Positions 20,740 through 31,605 of a stretch of DNA of 44,466 nucleotides are shown piece after piece (the first letter of the stretch is position 1; the number at the start of each line of letters is the position of its first letter). Source of the stretch: Roridomyces roridus (lineage: Eukaryota; Basidiomycota; Agaricomycetes; Agaricales; Mycenaceae); NCBI GenBank assembly GCA_029378245.1, contig JARKIF010000246.1:1-44466 (forward strand), in the 5' to 3' direction. The notes under the pieces were generated by a model. It saw nothing but the letters and a program-made list of their open reading frames with translations, had not been told where the DNA came from and did no database searches. The position numbers were made by a program, and so were the translations under genes.

Positions 20740-22380
20740 TCAGGGGAGACTCTCCAGCCCGTCCAAAGGAAGAAGGATAGGTTCTGGGCGCGGTGCTGGA
20801 TAGTCAAGGCGGAGCACCGGCGGAGTATGCCCAGCGTCGACGAGCGGCTGGATTCCAGCACGTACATCGAGGCGCGATGTCACCAACATATCGTACCCGA
20901 AATACAGTTCAAACTGCTCCAACCGGTTTCCATCCCTTGCCGTCATTCTCGAGGTGATGAACCGTAGAACAGCTGCGTCGGAAAAGGCGCAATCTTTGGC
21001 CACAATTGCTCGAAGATCTGGACAGCGGGGCTCGGGCCCGGCTAACTGATCCAAAAATTCATCGGTGAGATAACTGGAGTGGTCGAGCGTGAGCCGTTCC
21101 AGTGCACGGAGGCCACGCAAAAAGTCGATCAACACATTCTGCGAGAAGATATCGCCAGAAACTTGGAGAGACTCCAGGAAAGGAGCTGCAGCTAAAAACG
21201 GCGTAAGATACCGCATCGGGTCCTCGGGTTGCAGCGAGTTGACTCCAGTGAGTCTGAATTCACGCAACCCGGGGAGAGAAAGACGGGCGAAGAGCTGTCG
21301 CATAGTGAAGGTCACTGTGCCATCCCAAGCACCGCGCAGATGGAATGTGTGTAAGGAAGTGTGCTCGATGATATCATCCAGTATCGGCAGACTCGGCTCC
21401 TCGCGATCACGGACTCCGAGATGGCACACTCGGAGGACGCGGCATACAGACAGGATCTCCCGCGCTGCTCTAGCGGATAAAACGGGTGATTCTGCACCGG
21501 CGGCCAGCGGTATTAGATGCAGAACTGTCAACTGATTCCATCGGAGAGGAAGCTCTGTGGGGAGATTGACGGCGGGACCCATGAAAGAGAACCAGGATAC
21601 GGAGGGACCGTGGAAGATGCGCATGGAGGCTAATGACACGGAGTCCGGGCTGCCTGGGGTCGGTGGTTCAATTATCGAGACCTGCTGGTGGGCGGGGACG
21701 TCGTCCTCGGTGAGGTTCGACAAGAGCTGTATTGTGCCGGAGAGTACATTGAGGTAGACGGCGCGCCAACGGGGCGCCAGGGGTATCAGGATCTGGGAGA
21801 ACAGTTGGTGCATATTTTCGGCCGATGCGTCGTAGGAATTGGCCCTAGATGCCACTGAGATCGAGACGACACATGTCCCCGAACGGGCGAGCCAAAGGGC
21901 GGAGGTATCCAGACGTCGAGCCCACTTCTCCTTTCCGGAGGAAGAAGTCACATCGCGAGGCTCTACGATATGGAGTTTCGACCAAAGTCGAGGGGTCGAG
22001 AGGGAAATGGCCCTCCATGAGCTACAAATGCGGCCCAGGAGCACCGGCGCCTCGGTGGCGCTCATGAGGCAGTTCCGGTCAGGGAGACAGGCGACGAATA
22101 TTTCTTGTATGATGTCGAGGGGGAGACGTCGAACGGGGGATAAAAGAGCGTTATGGCTCTCGACGTAGGCGACGAGATCGTCTCGATCCGCGTTCAATGC
22201 ATCGAGCCTCTTTTGCAGAACGGCGATCTCGTCGTCGAGGGCATTGAGTCGAAGCGTAAGGGAAGGGTCGCTGAGGAGCGATCTCATGACGACGATCTCT
22301 TCATCCGTGGGGCAGTAGTTGGTGCCCAGCTTTGCCGAGAAAGGAGAGGCCAGTCGGCGGTGAGGCTCGGTGGGAGACAT
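20740..22380 (-). CDS. F-box/LRR-type protein
   Basis: A single intact exon of 546 aa. A short coiled coil (ALDDEIAVLQKRLDALNADR) precedes the F-box at about residues 80-135 (LSPVRRLPLDIIQEIFVACL ... LLGRICSSWRAISLSTPRLW). This arrangement is found in hundreds of Agaricomycete F-box proteins. The remainder is leucine-rich, with irregular LRR-like units such as LREFRLTGV, LESLQVSG and LERLTLDHSSYLTDEFLDQL. By family it would bind Skp1 in an SCF ubiquitin ligase and present unknown substrates. The start at 22380 is the first ATG of the frame. The lack of any frame break over 1.6 kb argues that local sequence quality is good. Confidence 0.9.
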   Translation of the reverse strand: MSPTEPHRRLASPFSAKLGTNYCPTDEEIVVMRSLLSDPSLTLRLNALDDEIAVLQKRLDALNADRDDLVAYVESHNALLSPVRRLPLDIIQEIFVACLPDRNCLMSATEAPVLLGRICSSWRAISLSTPRLWSKLHIVEPRDVTSSSGKEKWARRLDTSALWLARSGTCVVSISVASRANSYDASAENMHQLFSQILIPLAPRWRAVYLNVLSGTIQLLSNLTEDDVPAHQQVSIIEPPTPGSPDSVSLASMRIFHGPSVSWFSFMGPAVNLPTELPLRWNQLTVLHLIPLAAGAESPVLSARAAREILSVCRVLRVCHLGVRDREEPSLPILDDIIEHTSLHTFHLRGAWDGTVTFTMRQLFARLSLPGLREFRLTGVNSLQPEDPMRYLTPFLAAAPFLESLQVSGDIFSQNVLIDFLRGLRALERLTLDHSSYLTDEFLDQLAGPEPRCPDLRAIVAKDCAFSDAAVLRFITSRMTARDGNRLEQFELYFGYDMLVTSRLDVRAGIQPLVDAGHTPPVLRLDYPAPRPEPILLPLDGLESLP

Positions 22381-23040
22381 CAGGTAAGAGGCGGCTAGCG
22401 CGGGCCGGTGACGGTATAAGCAGTTGATCCTGATTCCTGATCGGATCTAATAAAGACACTCGGCTGACGTGCCTGGCCCTCGGCACATCATTGCCGGGAT
22501 CACCGGCATCATGCGCGTAGCCGTTCCATCGGCGCCCAGCTTGCAACAACATGCCGGGACTACTTAATACTCAAAGGCCTTTATGCTCTAGCCCTGCCCT
22601 GCTCTCGCCTCGTTGCCAGCCTCTTCCGCTCATCTCGGCACTGCAAAACGGTGCAAGGTCCAAGTCCTGGCCGGGATCGTTGCTATTACATACTGATGAA
22701 AAAAATAACAGGCCGAATCGTCACGTTCACACTTTCGCCGAATCCTGAATTCGCAGTGTACGACAAGATATCCTCACTACTGAGTATGAGTACACAAACA
22801 GTGTCTACAGCAAAGCATTTCCCCGCGCTCACGACAGCCTGATCAGAGTTTCGGATAATGAGACAAGTTCATCTTCGAACAGCTGGTATGCAGATAACAT
22901 AGAATGCAGACCACATGGTCAAACAGTTACTGCAAACAAGTTTATTCTCGAGCAACTATGTACACAACGTTCGCCCTTCTCATTTTCCGACCACCATTTT
23001 CCCCTTTTTTAGATTTTTCTTTTCACAATCGTCCTCTCTG
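22381..23040. other. intergenic stretch
   Basis: Promoter of the F-box gene and 3' flank of the kinase gene. No further gene seen. Confidence 0.4.
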
Positions 23041-24263
23041 TCACTTGCGCCAGAACCGCAACCTCCTCAGCACACCTCTAAATCCCTGGCTCGCTTCTCC
23101 AACAGCAAACCGACAGACAGGTAAAGCCAACCGAGGGATCACACCCCTGCCCACACCGTGTGTATGGCTCTCACCAACTAAAGGCCTCCCCGGACCCTCC
23201 CGCCTCGCCCACTCCCTCGTCCCCTCGCTCGCCCGTTCAAGCTCTTCCTCGCTGATAAAAAGATCCTCAATCCCCTCGAGCTTCTCCGCAAACTCGGCGA
23301 GCGGAATGCGCTTCCACGGTTCCAGATGCAAGAATCGGGCGAGGAACCGGATGAGAGGACGTGAGAGCGGTTGGTGGCGGTGGAGGAAGGATTTCTTGCC
23401 ACCGATGAATTCGTTGAAGCGCGCATCGGTCGAGACGCGAGCGGCGTCCCAAGGGAGTTGGGAGGCGACTAGGTTGATGAGGGTTATGCCCAGCGCCCAG
23501 GCGTCGCTGAAATCCGAGTAGCATGGTCCCGTACAGCTTTCCAGGAAGGACTCTGCGCAACGAGAATAAGAAAGTAGAATTTGTGGAGGGAAAGAAAAAC
23601 GCACCGGGCGGCATGTAAGGAATCGTCCCACATTCGTAATCGTACGTGCTCGCGTAGCACGTAGCCAACCACAAAGTCAGTAAGACGGGGGTTCTCCCCC
23701 TCATGGTCGACGAGGATATTCTCGGGCTTGATATCCCGATGATACACCCCCAGATTGTGGCAAAACGTGACAGCGTCACCGAGCTGCGCGAACGTACGCT
23801 TAATGAGCGCCGAGTTCCTGTGGTATAGCCCATCTGCGATGGCCAAGCTCATGTCTCCGCTGGAGTAAAAGTCCATTACAAAGAACATGTGCTTCTTGGA
23901 CGAGTCGGTAAAGTGGCGGCGGAGGGTGACGATATTGGGGTGGTTCGAGACGAGAGAGTGGAAGTGGCGCTCGTTGGCAGCGAGGCTTTCCTGGCCGTCG
24001 TACATAACAGTGTTGCGAAGGCACTTGACGGCGTACACCCGCGGCTTGGATTCCGAGGATGATGAGGACTCGGAGGAGGATAAAGATGAATCGGAGGAGG
24101 AAGAAGCCCAGGAGGAGCGCCGCGAGGAGCAAGCGGACTCGGTTTCGACCCCGCGGTATAGCTTGCCAAACGCACCGGCGCCGACGAGCTTCTTCAAAAG
24201 TAAGGTGCCGTCGTCGACGACGCAGCCTGTGAGGTTGGGAATGCGCTTCTTGAAGTGGGGCAT
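23041..24263 (-). pseudogene. Ser/Thr protein kinase (Ran1/Ksp1-like), frameshift at DFG
   Basis: Exon 1 is 24263-23605 and exon 2 is 23552-23041. Kinase motifs in order: glycine loop GAGAFGKLYRG, VAIK-type VYAVKCLRN, catalytic loop VYHRDIKPENILVD, activation segment LATCYASTYDYECGTIPYMP, then SFLESCTGPCYSDFSDAWAL and GITLINLVASQLPW. A serine-rich insert lies in the N-lobe. The order and N-terminus (IPNLTG..DDGTL) recall the fungal Ran1/Ksp1/Sks1 group, which signals nutrient state. At 23668-23675 the sequence for D-F-G-L carries one extra base, and the exon sum is one base over a multiple of three. Without correction the protein ends shortly after DF and lacks the C-lobe. It is a pseudogene or holds an assembly error. 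Confidence 0.8.
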
Positions 24264-24993
24264 AACGAAGAATGAGATGGTGGTGGTGGTAGAAGACAGA
24301 GAAGTGGTGTACGTCTCAAGCTGGATGGACGAAATTTAAGGAGGAAAGTGAGACAGGGTCGATTCAGGGGTTGCTTGCTTCCGCGGGGGCATTCTGGGCC
24401 CGTGGCCAGAGCAGCCTGGCTCTCAGATGGACTCGTGCGGGGAGGAGGAGAGGACAAGTAAGTCGCATTCCATCAATCCACAAACTCCAAAAGCTACGAC
24501 ACAGATTTCCTCCGAGTCATGCTCAGACCCAAACTCGCCCTGTCGACAATGGACATGAGCATCCCGCTGCCGACTGCCCCAACTTCTTTGTGCAGGCGCG
24601 TGCTGCCTGGGGTGCCCTTGGCGTGCGTAATGACGGGCGACCGACGAACGATGCGCGGGCAGCCTATGACGTCATCTTGCCCCCGATTACCGTTGGCCAC
24701 CTTCGAGACCGACGCAGCAGAACGAAGATCACATATGCATTCATCCGCCGCCGCCGCGCTGCACTCCCTGGCCTTCACCGTCTTGCCCACCACACGGACC
24801 TCCTCCATTCGCCCCTCCTCCTCCTCCTCCTCCTCCTCCTCCTCCTCCTCCTCCTCCTCCTCCTCCTCCTTCCCGTCTGGTCTTCTCCCAGCGGTGACAC
24901 CGGGAGATCACCCGCTCGCGCTTCATCCCTTAATCTGCTCCTCCCTCATCCGTTAACGTGCCTTGTCCAGTAAGAGCCCAACAGGTTCGAGCC
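24264..24993. other. intergenic stretch with trinucleotide repeat
   Basis: No supported gene. The dominant feature is the CTC repeat at 24814-24871. Confidence 0.4.
24814..24871 (+). repeat. (CTC)n microsatellite, about 19 units
   Basis: Uninterrupted CTC/TCC repeat of about 58 bp, outside any recognised gene. Confidence 0.95.
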
Positions 24994-26126
24994 TCAAAAC
25001 GCCGGCTCGGGATCGCCGAAGGCTGGGCCTTCGTCGCGGTGCTCGGGATATGAGTACGAAGGACACAGCTTGCCGGACGAGAGGTGCGTGGGTGTGAGGA
25101 GCGCGATGACGCTGACTGAGGCAGCCGCTGGTAGGGCAAAACGCTCTCCGTAGCATCGAGCTTGGCGATGGATGTGAAGGAAGGAGGGAGGTGCATGGCT
25201 GCAGGCAGCAAGGGCGGAGGCGGAAAGCAACGACTGGGGATACAGCTGACATCGATGGGTACGTCGCAGTGTCCCGTCGGGGATGGGACACAGAGCTCCA
25301 GACGAAGAGGAAGGACGAGATCGAGAATTTCCACCTCTCATCTCCCGTCCGTCCACCTTGACTTCACCGCGAACGCGAGCCCCAACTAGCCGCCAAGTAT
25401 CCTCCCCGCCTCGCAAATCCTCTGCGAGAACCAATAGACTCGTCACGGCATCATATCTGTGCTTGGGAGGAAGATGATGGATGCAGGCTACGTGCAGGAG
25501 TGGCGAATGCAAATGTGGTGGAGGGAGGGTCATGCGGACGCCGGCTTCGGTTCGGAGAAGGCGACGGAAAGAGTGTATGGTCCACTCGACCACGGAGAGA
25601 CGTGACGTGGCACCACTAAGGTGGTGATAACGAGGTCGGCGTCAAGCGAAAGAGTTTGAGACGCTGCGCGTAGCGGTGGACGTGCGTCATGGAGTCTGTG
25701 GAGTAACAGCCCACGACTGGATCGGGGTATACACGGACGGCAAATGGGAGAGCTAGCCAGGCAATGGGTACTATGCGGGCTGACGTGGCGCCTGTGAGAT
25801 GAGCTGAGTGCTGAAGAACCGGTGCAGACTTACGCACTGACCGACGGCCTCGCAAAAATCAAGAGCATCACCCGACGGAGTCCCAAAGGTAGAAGGTATC
25901 GTTCCGCAATTTGAGAGTGTGTCTTGATCGAATAGCGAGCTACCACCAACGGGTCGTCTGCGTATGGAGCTGAGCGATACGAGTAGGAAAGATCAGCGGA
26001 TGTGCGCACCTGACACCGAGCAATATGCGAGAACACCAGAAGTGAAGCAGCCATCACGGGCGCAGCGAGCGAATTTGTAGTATCGGTGAGATCGTAGTAG
26101 GACGGGCACGATTCGTTAACACGCAT
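24994..26126 (-). CDS. hypothetical ORF chain, uncertain
   Basis: Consecutive minus-strand open stretches look protein-like. One is 26126-25830 (MAASLLVFSHIARCQ, HSQIAERYLLPLGLRRVMLL). The next is about 25800-25625 (IVPIAWLALPFAVRVYPDPV, MTHVHRYAQRLKLFRLTPTS). The third is 25593-24994 (EWTIHSFRRLLRTEAG, RYDAVTSLLVLAEDLRGGED). GT-AG introns could join them (donor near 25838 or 25828, acceptor near 25799), but no joining satisfies every phase cleanly. I recognise no family. It may be a degraded gene. Confidence 0.3.
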
Positions 26127-27531
26127 GGCATCCTATTGAGTAATCCCTCTGCCCACCGGTCGCGTCATCGGGAAGGAGTGAGTGGTCTTGCAGTCTTTTA
26201 TCTTGCATCCATCCGACTCCATTGAAGAGATCAAGAGTTCCGGGCAAAGTCACGTCCATGGTATCGCCGTGAGCTGCTACCACAAGTGATGGATTCCTGG
26301 AGGCATGAAGAGGGTGCTGGCAAGGGGCCGGGTAGGAGCTAAATGGTGGTTCCGAGCAGGATGTGATGTCGGATCATTTCGCGGAGCGGCTTGTGGCGGC
26401 GCTTTATCTGTGACCTGTCTCCTTCCATCATCTCAGATCTGCATCCCACCCTCTTGTGCTTGTGACTTGACTACGAGCTGCCTGGCCGCGGAATAAATAC
26501 AATGAGTACCCCGCCAGACGCGTGGTCGAGACTCGCGAGACTTGACCTCATTGCTCAAATTTCAATCTCCTGGCCGAAATCTTGAGTCTTGAATTCCTGC
26601 CGAGGAGTTTAACCTCGACTGTCCCAAGATTGTCCTCGCTCCCCTGCCAGCTTCGTTCCGATGTCACTCATTCTGGCTCTCTTGACGCGGCCACCTTCTC
26701 GCGACGCTCCCTCTTCAAGTTCTCCGCCAAGTCGCGCCGCTGCTCTGCCTCTCTCTGCCTCCAATGCGTATCCATACTGCTCCTCCTGCTCGGTGAGGAC
26801 CTTCACCTTGGACCACCCTGGCATCCGGAACAGTGCAGATACCTTGGACGGTGAGCGGTGAGCCCTGCTTGAACACATCCATGGCTTTGACTTGTGGCGT
26901 CTTGACTCTGTCCTTGAGCTTCTTCTCAACTTTAACGGGGCTGTGGACAGTCTGTCCACCTATCTCGATGGGGCGGGGTACGTGCTCTACTTTTTCGTAC
27001 TCGCGTCATACGAACTTTACGTGGGCAGGATTCCTGCGATTGGACTCGGAGTAATGCTCTGACGAGCGTGGACGAGATGATTTCAACCCTACCGCTGATA
27101 CCTAATGTACCATTCGATTGTCCGTTACCTGTCTCCCCTACTCAGTCTCATTCTTCTTCTTTGCCGCCACCCCCTGGACCACCTTACTCATCCTGACATG
27201 CATCCTGCACATCTCATCCTTCAACACATGGCGGGTATATATCAATTCCCATCTGGGGAAGGAAACGAATTGCCCATTCATTCGACTACGCGCATAGTTC
27301 CTCCGTCGCACAATTCCCTCTCGCATTTGGTATGGCATTGCGCTGGTAGAGCGAAACTTGAATAAGTTGAATTCCGCGCGCATTCCGAATGTTCCCTTTT
27401 TCTGTGGCCATGGGTGGATGCTGGTTGAGTTCATCCCCGTCGCCAAGCCGTGGCCATTGAAATGTATAATTAAATGGAAGCTATCTCTACATCTCTGTAC
27501 CGTCGGTAAAACGGAGCCCGATCATTCACTT
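26127..27531. other. mostly unassigned; minus-strand coding remnant at about 26600-27000
   Basis: On the minus strand, roughly 27000-26870 reads EYEKVEHVPRPIEIGGQTVH, then PVKVEKKLKDRVKTPQVKAM. In a shifted frame, 26815-26620 reads VLTEQEEQYGYALEAERGRA, then REGGRVKRARMSDIG. Composition looks coding, but I find neither a start nor consistent splicing. No other feature seen. Confidence 0.3.
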
Positions 27532-28332
27532 TCATTGAATGTGACCGAACCTGACGCCGCAGATACAAGGTCCCGTCGGGGGGCAGATACACGCGCTGCA
27601 TACAAGTAAGTATGAGCGATTCTCACGGAAATGAAGAGAATGAACAAACGGAGTATACATCCAATTTTGTTGTTGCCGTGGATTAGGCCATAACGGTTGT
27701 TGGATGAGAAACATTTGTTGGTTGTACATTGCAGCCATGCCCACATCTCCCGTATGAAATGGAGCCACCCATTGATGGCTAGGAGACGTTCCAGCCTGGA
27801 GCGCTGTATTTTCAGGGGTAGTGTATACGCCCATGGGCATGCTCGCGCAATTTTGAGGTGTGTTCTGTGCATAGTGCGGGGAAGTCGTCCCCTGAGTTTC
27901 GTTCGCAGGAGGGGCCCAGCGTGGCGTGGATTCAGAAGTAGAAGTGATCTTTGGCTGCCCAGATGATGTAGACTGAGCTTTTCTACCGCCGACGGCCGCG
28001 GCGACACCGTCGTAATCATTACCGGGTCCGGATGTCGGCGGCATCGACGGGCTCGTAGCTCGCGGGGAAGGTTGAAACCCAGGACCCAGTTCAAACTCGC
28101 ATCGAATTCCCTTTTTTGCACATCGCGCACAGGGTTTGGACCAGTCGTTTTCAGATGTGGCCTCGCACTGTGGGAGGGAAACTCCGAGTCAGAATGTTGA
28201 ATCATTCAATTAGCGCAGCTACGTCACCTTGACCTTGCGTTTTCTACACCCCAGACATGCAGAGAACGCCCTACGGGTCCTGGTAATTGGTACTGTGGGC
28301 AGGGAGGATGAGGACAAAGAGGAGGACGACAT
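27532..28332 (-). CDS. small Zn2Cys6 transcription regulator 2
   Basis: A protein of 225 aa from exons 28332-28228, 28167-27659 and 27595-27532; the sum is a multiple of three. The zinc cluster is CLGCRKRKVK, intron, CEATSENDWSKPCARCAKKG, then IRCEF. Its spacing is C-x2-C-x6-C-x11-C-x2-C-x6-C. The middle is Ser/Thr/Pro/Gln-rich without a known regulatory domain. The last exon gives a Cys-rich tail (ACICPPTGPCICG) resembling that of the paralog at 12036-12704. The first intron falls directly after the CRKRK-x-K helix in both. TATAAAAT lies 33-40 nt upstream of the ATG. It is a nuclear DNA-binding protein by family; targets unknown. The last intron (27596-27658) is the least certain part. Confidence 0.75.
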
Positions 28333-28364
28333 GGAATGATTGGTGCATAATTTGAGCTCAATTG

Positions 28365-28372
28365 ATTTTATA
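28365..28372 (-). promoter_or_regulatory. TATA box of Zn2Cys6 regulator 2
   Basis: Reads TATAAAAT on the minus strand, about 33 nt upstream of the start codon, so the leader must be very short or transcription starts close to the ATG. Confidence 0.45.
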
Positions 28373-29118
28373 CGGAAGCTCCCGTCAGCGCGCAGTCGAT
28401 TTGAAAGACGCATACATTTGGCACCACCAATGAAAATGAAACAACCCAGATCCTCGTTGCCTTGAGTTCGGGGCGCTGTGAATTCAATGGACGCTACGAT
28501 TACAACCAGGTGTGCCGACGGTAGCGTGGCGCCGCCAATGAAGACCACCGATCAGGATACATTCCATTCAACCCACGATTGTCAGGAAGGGCCTGTCCAA
28601 GGCCTGTGTAGCTCCGAGGCGTGGCAAAGGGACTGTCCGAATCGTACATCTGAGATGTTCAACGCTGGCGTTCACTCCCTTGATGAAACTCAATTCAAGC
28701 GATCGCTATATTTCAGCTCCCGTAGATCGACGTGGACAGCTTTATGAGCAGCAGTTCTTGAGTCGTCATATTTGCTGACATTTGAATGGGTGCGTAACCT
28801 ACGGCTGCTCGGCGGCACTTGGATGACTACTTGCCAATTACTCGAAAATCCGTATCTGGCCGTGCCATCACTCTCAGGCTGCTCTGAATTCCCTTTGGTT
28901 GACACGCGAAACATGAATGGGGTGTTGCCGTCACAGAACGCCGTCACAGTTCGATGGAAGTTGACTGTGTTTGAGTTGCATCACCGGCGTCCACGACTTT
29001 CAGGGTTGAAAAACAGCGAATCCTCTCCTTGTAGCTGCAGCAAGTCACATTCGGCTGGCTTCGAAAAAATACACGTAAACTACCAAGACTCGCAGAGTCG
29101 CGTTCGCAAAACTTCAAG
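28373..29118. other. intergenic stretch
   Basis: No supported gene or repeat. Confidence 0.4.
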
Positions 29119-30517
29119 TTAGAGAATTGATCCCCGCCCTCCATCAGAGTACATCGGCGGCAGCCGGCCAGTGGTAGGAATCGAAACCCCCGACGCCGCA
29201 TCGTCCCTCAGCAAAGGTGGCAGGGTCAACGTCATCTGCGTCCGACTCTCCAACTCTTGGATCCTTGCTTCCTGAGCGGCGATTTGCTTCCTCAGCCGCC
29301 CCACCGTTGTATGATCCGGCGGTGACCCGGAGACGGATTGGAAATCAACGTCCGCTGGGCGGGCGAAAGATTTGAACGGATGGAACGGGTGAGCGATGGG
29401 AGGCACCACCGGAGAGTTGAATTTTCCACCTCCATAGCCAGCTGTAGCTGGGATGTTGGAGTAAAAGACAGAATATGGGCGTATGGTCCCCTCGGCGTGG
29501 GGCCCGGGGGGGATGGTGCTGGTATCGTGCTCCTCGCGCGGAGATTCAGACGCGTCAAGGTGTTGCAGAGAGCCAGCGGCAATTGGACTGCGCCTCCGCC
29601 GACAGTATCGACACAGGAGCAAGGTGAGAGAAAGGAAGAGTATGGATCCCACGACAATTCCGATGATGGCTGCCGTAGGTAACCCGTGGTGTTGAGACCC
29701 GGAGGGCGACGTTGGTGCGGGGAGGGAAGAAGGCCCGTCAGTGGAAGTAGAAGAAGAACTGGGTCCCGACGATGCCGTGGATTGCACGGAGCTCATGCTT
29801 GAACGTGAAGAACCGTGTGTTGGGGACGAAGATTGAGATTGAGCGAGCGCCACGGCTGTTGCTGACGCCGAACTGGCCGACTGGCTCACCGGGGTTGGCG
29901 GTGACGAGTCGGCGAGACTCACAGCCCTTTTCGCGTCAAAGGTCACTGGCTGAATGACTGACTCGTCAGAAGGTGGGACTGTTCCGAGCAATGTAGATAC
30001 GGACCGTAGGTGTGGCTGAAGCCATCAGAATTACCCAGTTCGGAAGGGCGGATATTGCTGTCGAGAATCAGCCGATGACAGGGTTGAATGGCGCACAAGC
30101 TCACCAGGGATTGTGGTCGGGAGGTTAGGCATGGCAGACGGCTCGTTCCCGCAGTTAAACTCTTCCGCATAGGAACTCCAGCTGCGAACCCGTTACATCA
30201 TGAATGCAGATGAAACTGCCGGGCTTACTTTTGCGGTTGGTCGTTTGCGCAGACACCACATGCTTCGTCCAAGAAATAGTCGATGGTGGTGCATACGCAC
30301 TGTATTGATTCCGTTGTGCCGAGCTCGAAACAGAAATCTTCCACTCCGCAGGGTCCGTTGCCAGCGGGGTTGTTGAACTAAAAGGGTGTAAGCAAGGTAG
30401 AGGCAGGGAGAGGCAGCGACATACCGGATTACAACCTTCTGCATTTGGATTGAAGTCGCGACCTCGAAAACGAAAGGCACTACCGGAGGCCCGGCGCCTG
30501 GGCCTGTACACGTACAT
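29119..30517 (-). CDS. single-pass membrane protein, Ser/Thr-rich, copy 1
   Basis: Exons 30517-30425, 30377-30229, 30181-30105, 30057-30035 and 29949-29119 sum to 391 codons. The outer part has a cysteine pattern, FNNPAGNGPCGVEDFCFELG, ESIQCVCTTIDYFLDEACGV and WSSYAEEFNCGNEP, then PTTIPAISALPNW. A long Ser/Thr linker precedes one membrane helix (AAIIGIVVGSILFLSLTLLL) with a CRYCRRRR stop-transfer. The cytosolic tail holds a short coiled coil (GRLRKQIAAQEARIQELES) and a terminal PPMYSD motif. It belongs to a lineage-expanded Agaricomycete surface-protein type of unknown role. The 5' end is unsure: the ATG chosen (MYVYRPRRR) gives no signal peptide, so an upstream exon is likely missing. TTATAAAT near 30660 may be its TATA box. 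Confidence 0.75.
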
Positions 30518-31605
30518 GTCTGTAAAGCAGGTGAGACTCTAGTTTGGCCTGCGATGAACTGGTCTTGCCGGTGGTGCAAAGCTGCCCAAAGCCCTAGTAG
30601 GACAAGATGGAAGGAATGACAAGGGAAAAAGGAGATGGGTGACCCTGGCCGCCAAAGCCCATTTATAATCGAATCATCCATCGGAAGCAGAGTAATTATC
30701 GGAGCGTTCTAAAATTGCAATCCAGGACGGGCATCGTATCATAGCGCCGTTCTCTTGTCGGGGAGGATCCTAGGGAGTGGACAAATGTACGATTCAAACC
30801 ACAGTCCTGACTTCAAGAAGGCTAGCCTGACGAGCGCACATGTCATGGATTGTGACTCAGCTGGCCCAGAGATGACGCATTGGATGCTGCGCACCAAAGA
30901 AAGCTGCCAGTTGAGAAAAAGAGAAGGATCCAGGGAACTTGAGACGCACACGGAAGCGGTGCTCGCGGCGGATATCATGTCAAGATGTCGATGCCGACCC
31001 GGTGAAGGGAGTCCGGACTGGCTCTTGCACTAGCTTCCAAGGCGACAGACAGCAGAACAGTCAGTGGGTGGGGTCGGGAGAAAAGCTTGCCAGGGAAGTT
31101 TCTGATGCTCGGATAGACCTGAATCATTCGTTTCCGAGGACGACTACTGACTATTTTCAGAACAAGGTTGCCCTGGTCTCGGAATAGTCTTGGAATAGTC
31201 TGTGGCGTGGGCGTCAAGGTGGCGTCAAGGAGGAGGGTGGTCGGCCATCTGCCATGAACATTCGTCGCAAGGGGTACACAGCCAAGGCATAGGAGAGGAT
31301 TGACGAGTGGCCCCGTCAAGCGTGACGGTAGGAGACAGGAAACGACTGATCAAATCAGATCAAATCACTGATCTGTTCTGTCGGTTATCATACGGCCGGC
31401 GATCGTCAATTGATTGCCAGCCATCATGCCGGCGCGAATTTGACGTCGGCAAGGCTAGGCTTGCTGCCGGCCGACGCTGGCATTGACCTAGGTGGGTCGG
31501 TGGGCGCTGAATATTTGATTCACACTGGTCCAAAACGTCAAACTTTGTTGTGTCTTTCTTGAGTGCAACATCAAAGTATAAGTACACGAAAATAATTGTT
31601 CAACT
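30518..31605. other. intergenic stretch
   Basis: The promoter and possible unseen first exon of copy 1, then no gene. A local GC-rich inverted repeat (GTCGGCAAG / CTTGCTGCCGGCCGAC) sits at about 31443-31475. Confidence 0.35.

Noticed and set aside
24371..24973. 200-codon plus ORF with poly-leucine
   Set aside because: The leucine run is the CTC microsatellite; no conserved domain.
27470..27532. Alternative end of Zn2Cys6 regulator 2 reading VYLPPDGTLYL
   Set aside because: It needs a 31 bp intron, shorter than any other in the window, and loses the Cys-rich tail shared with the paralog.
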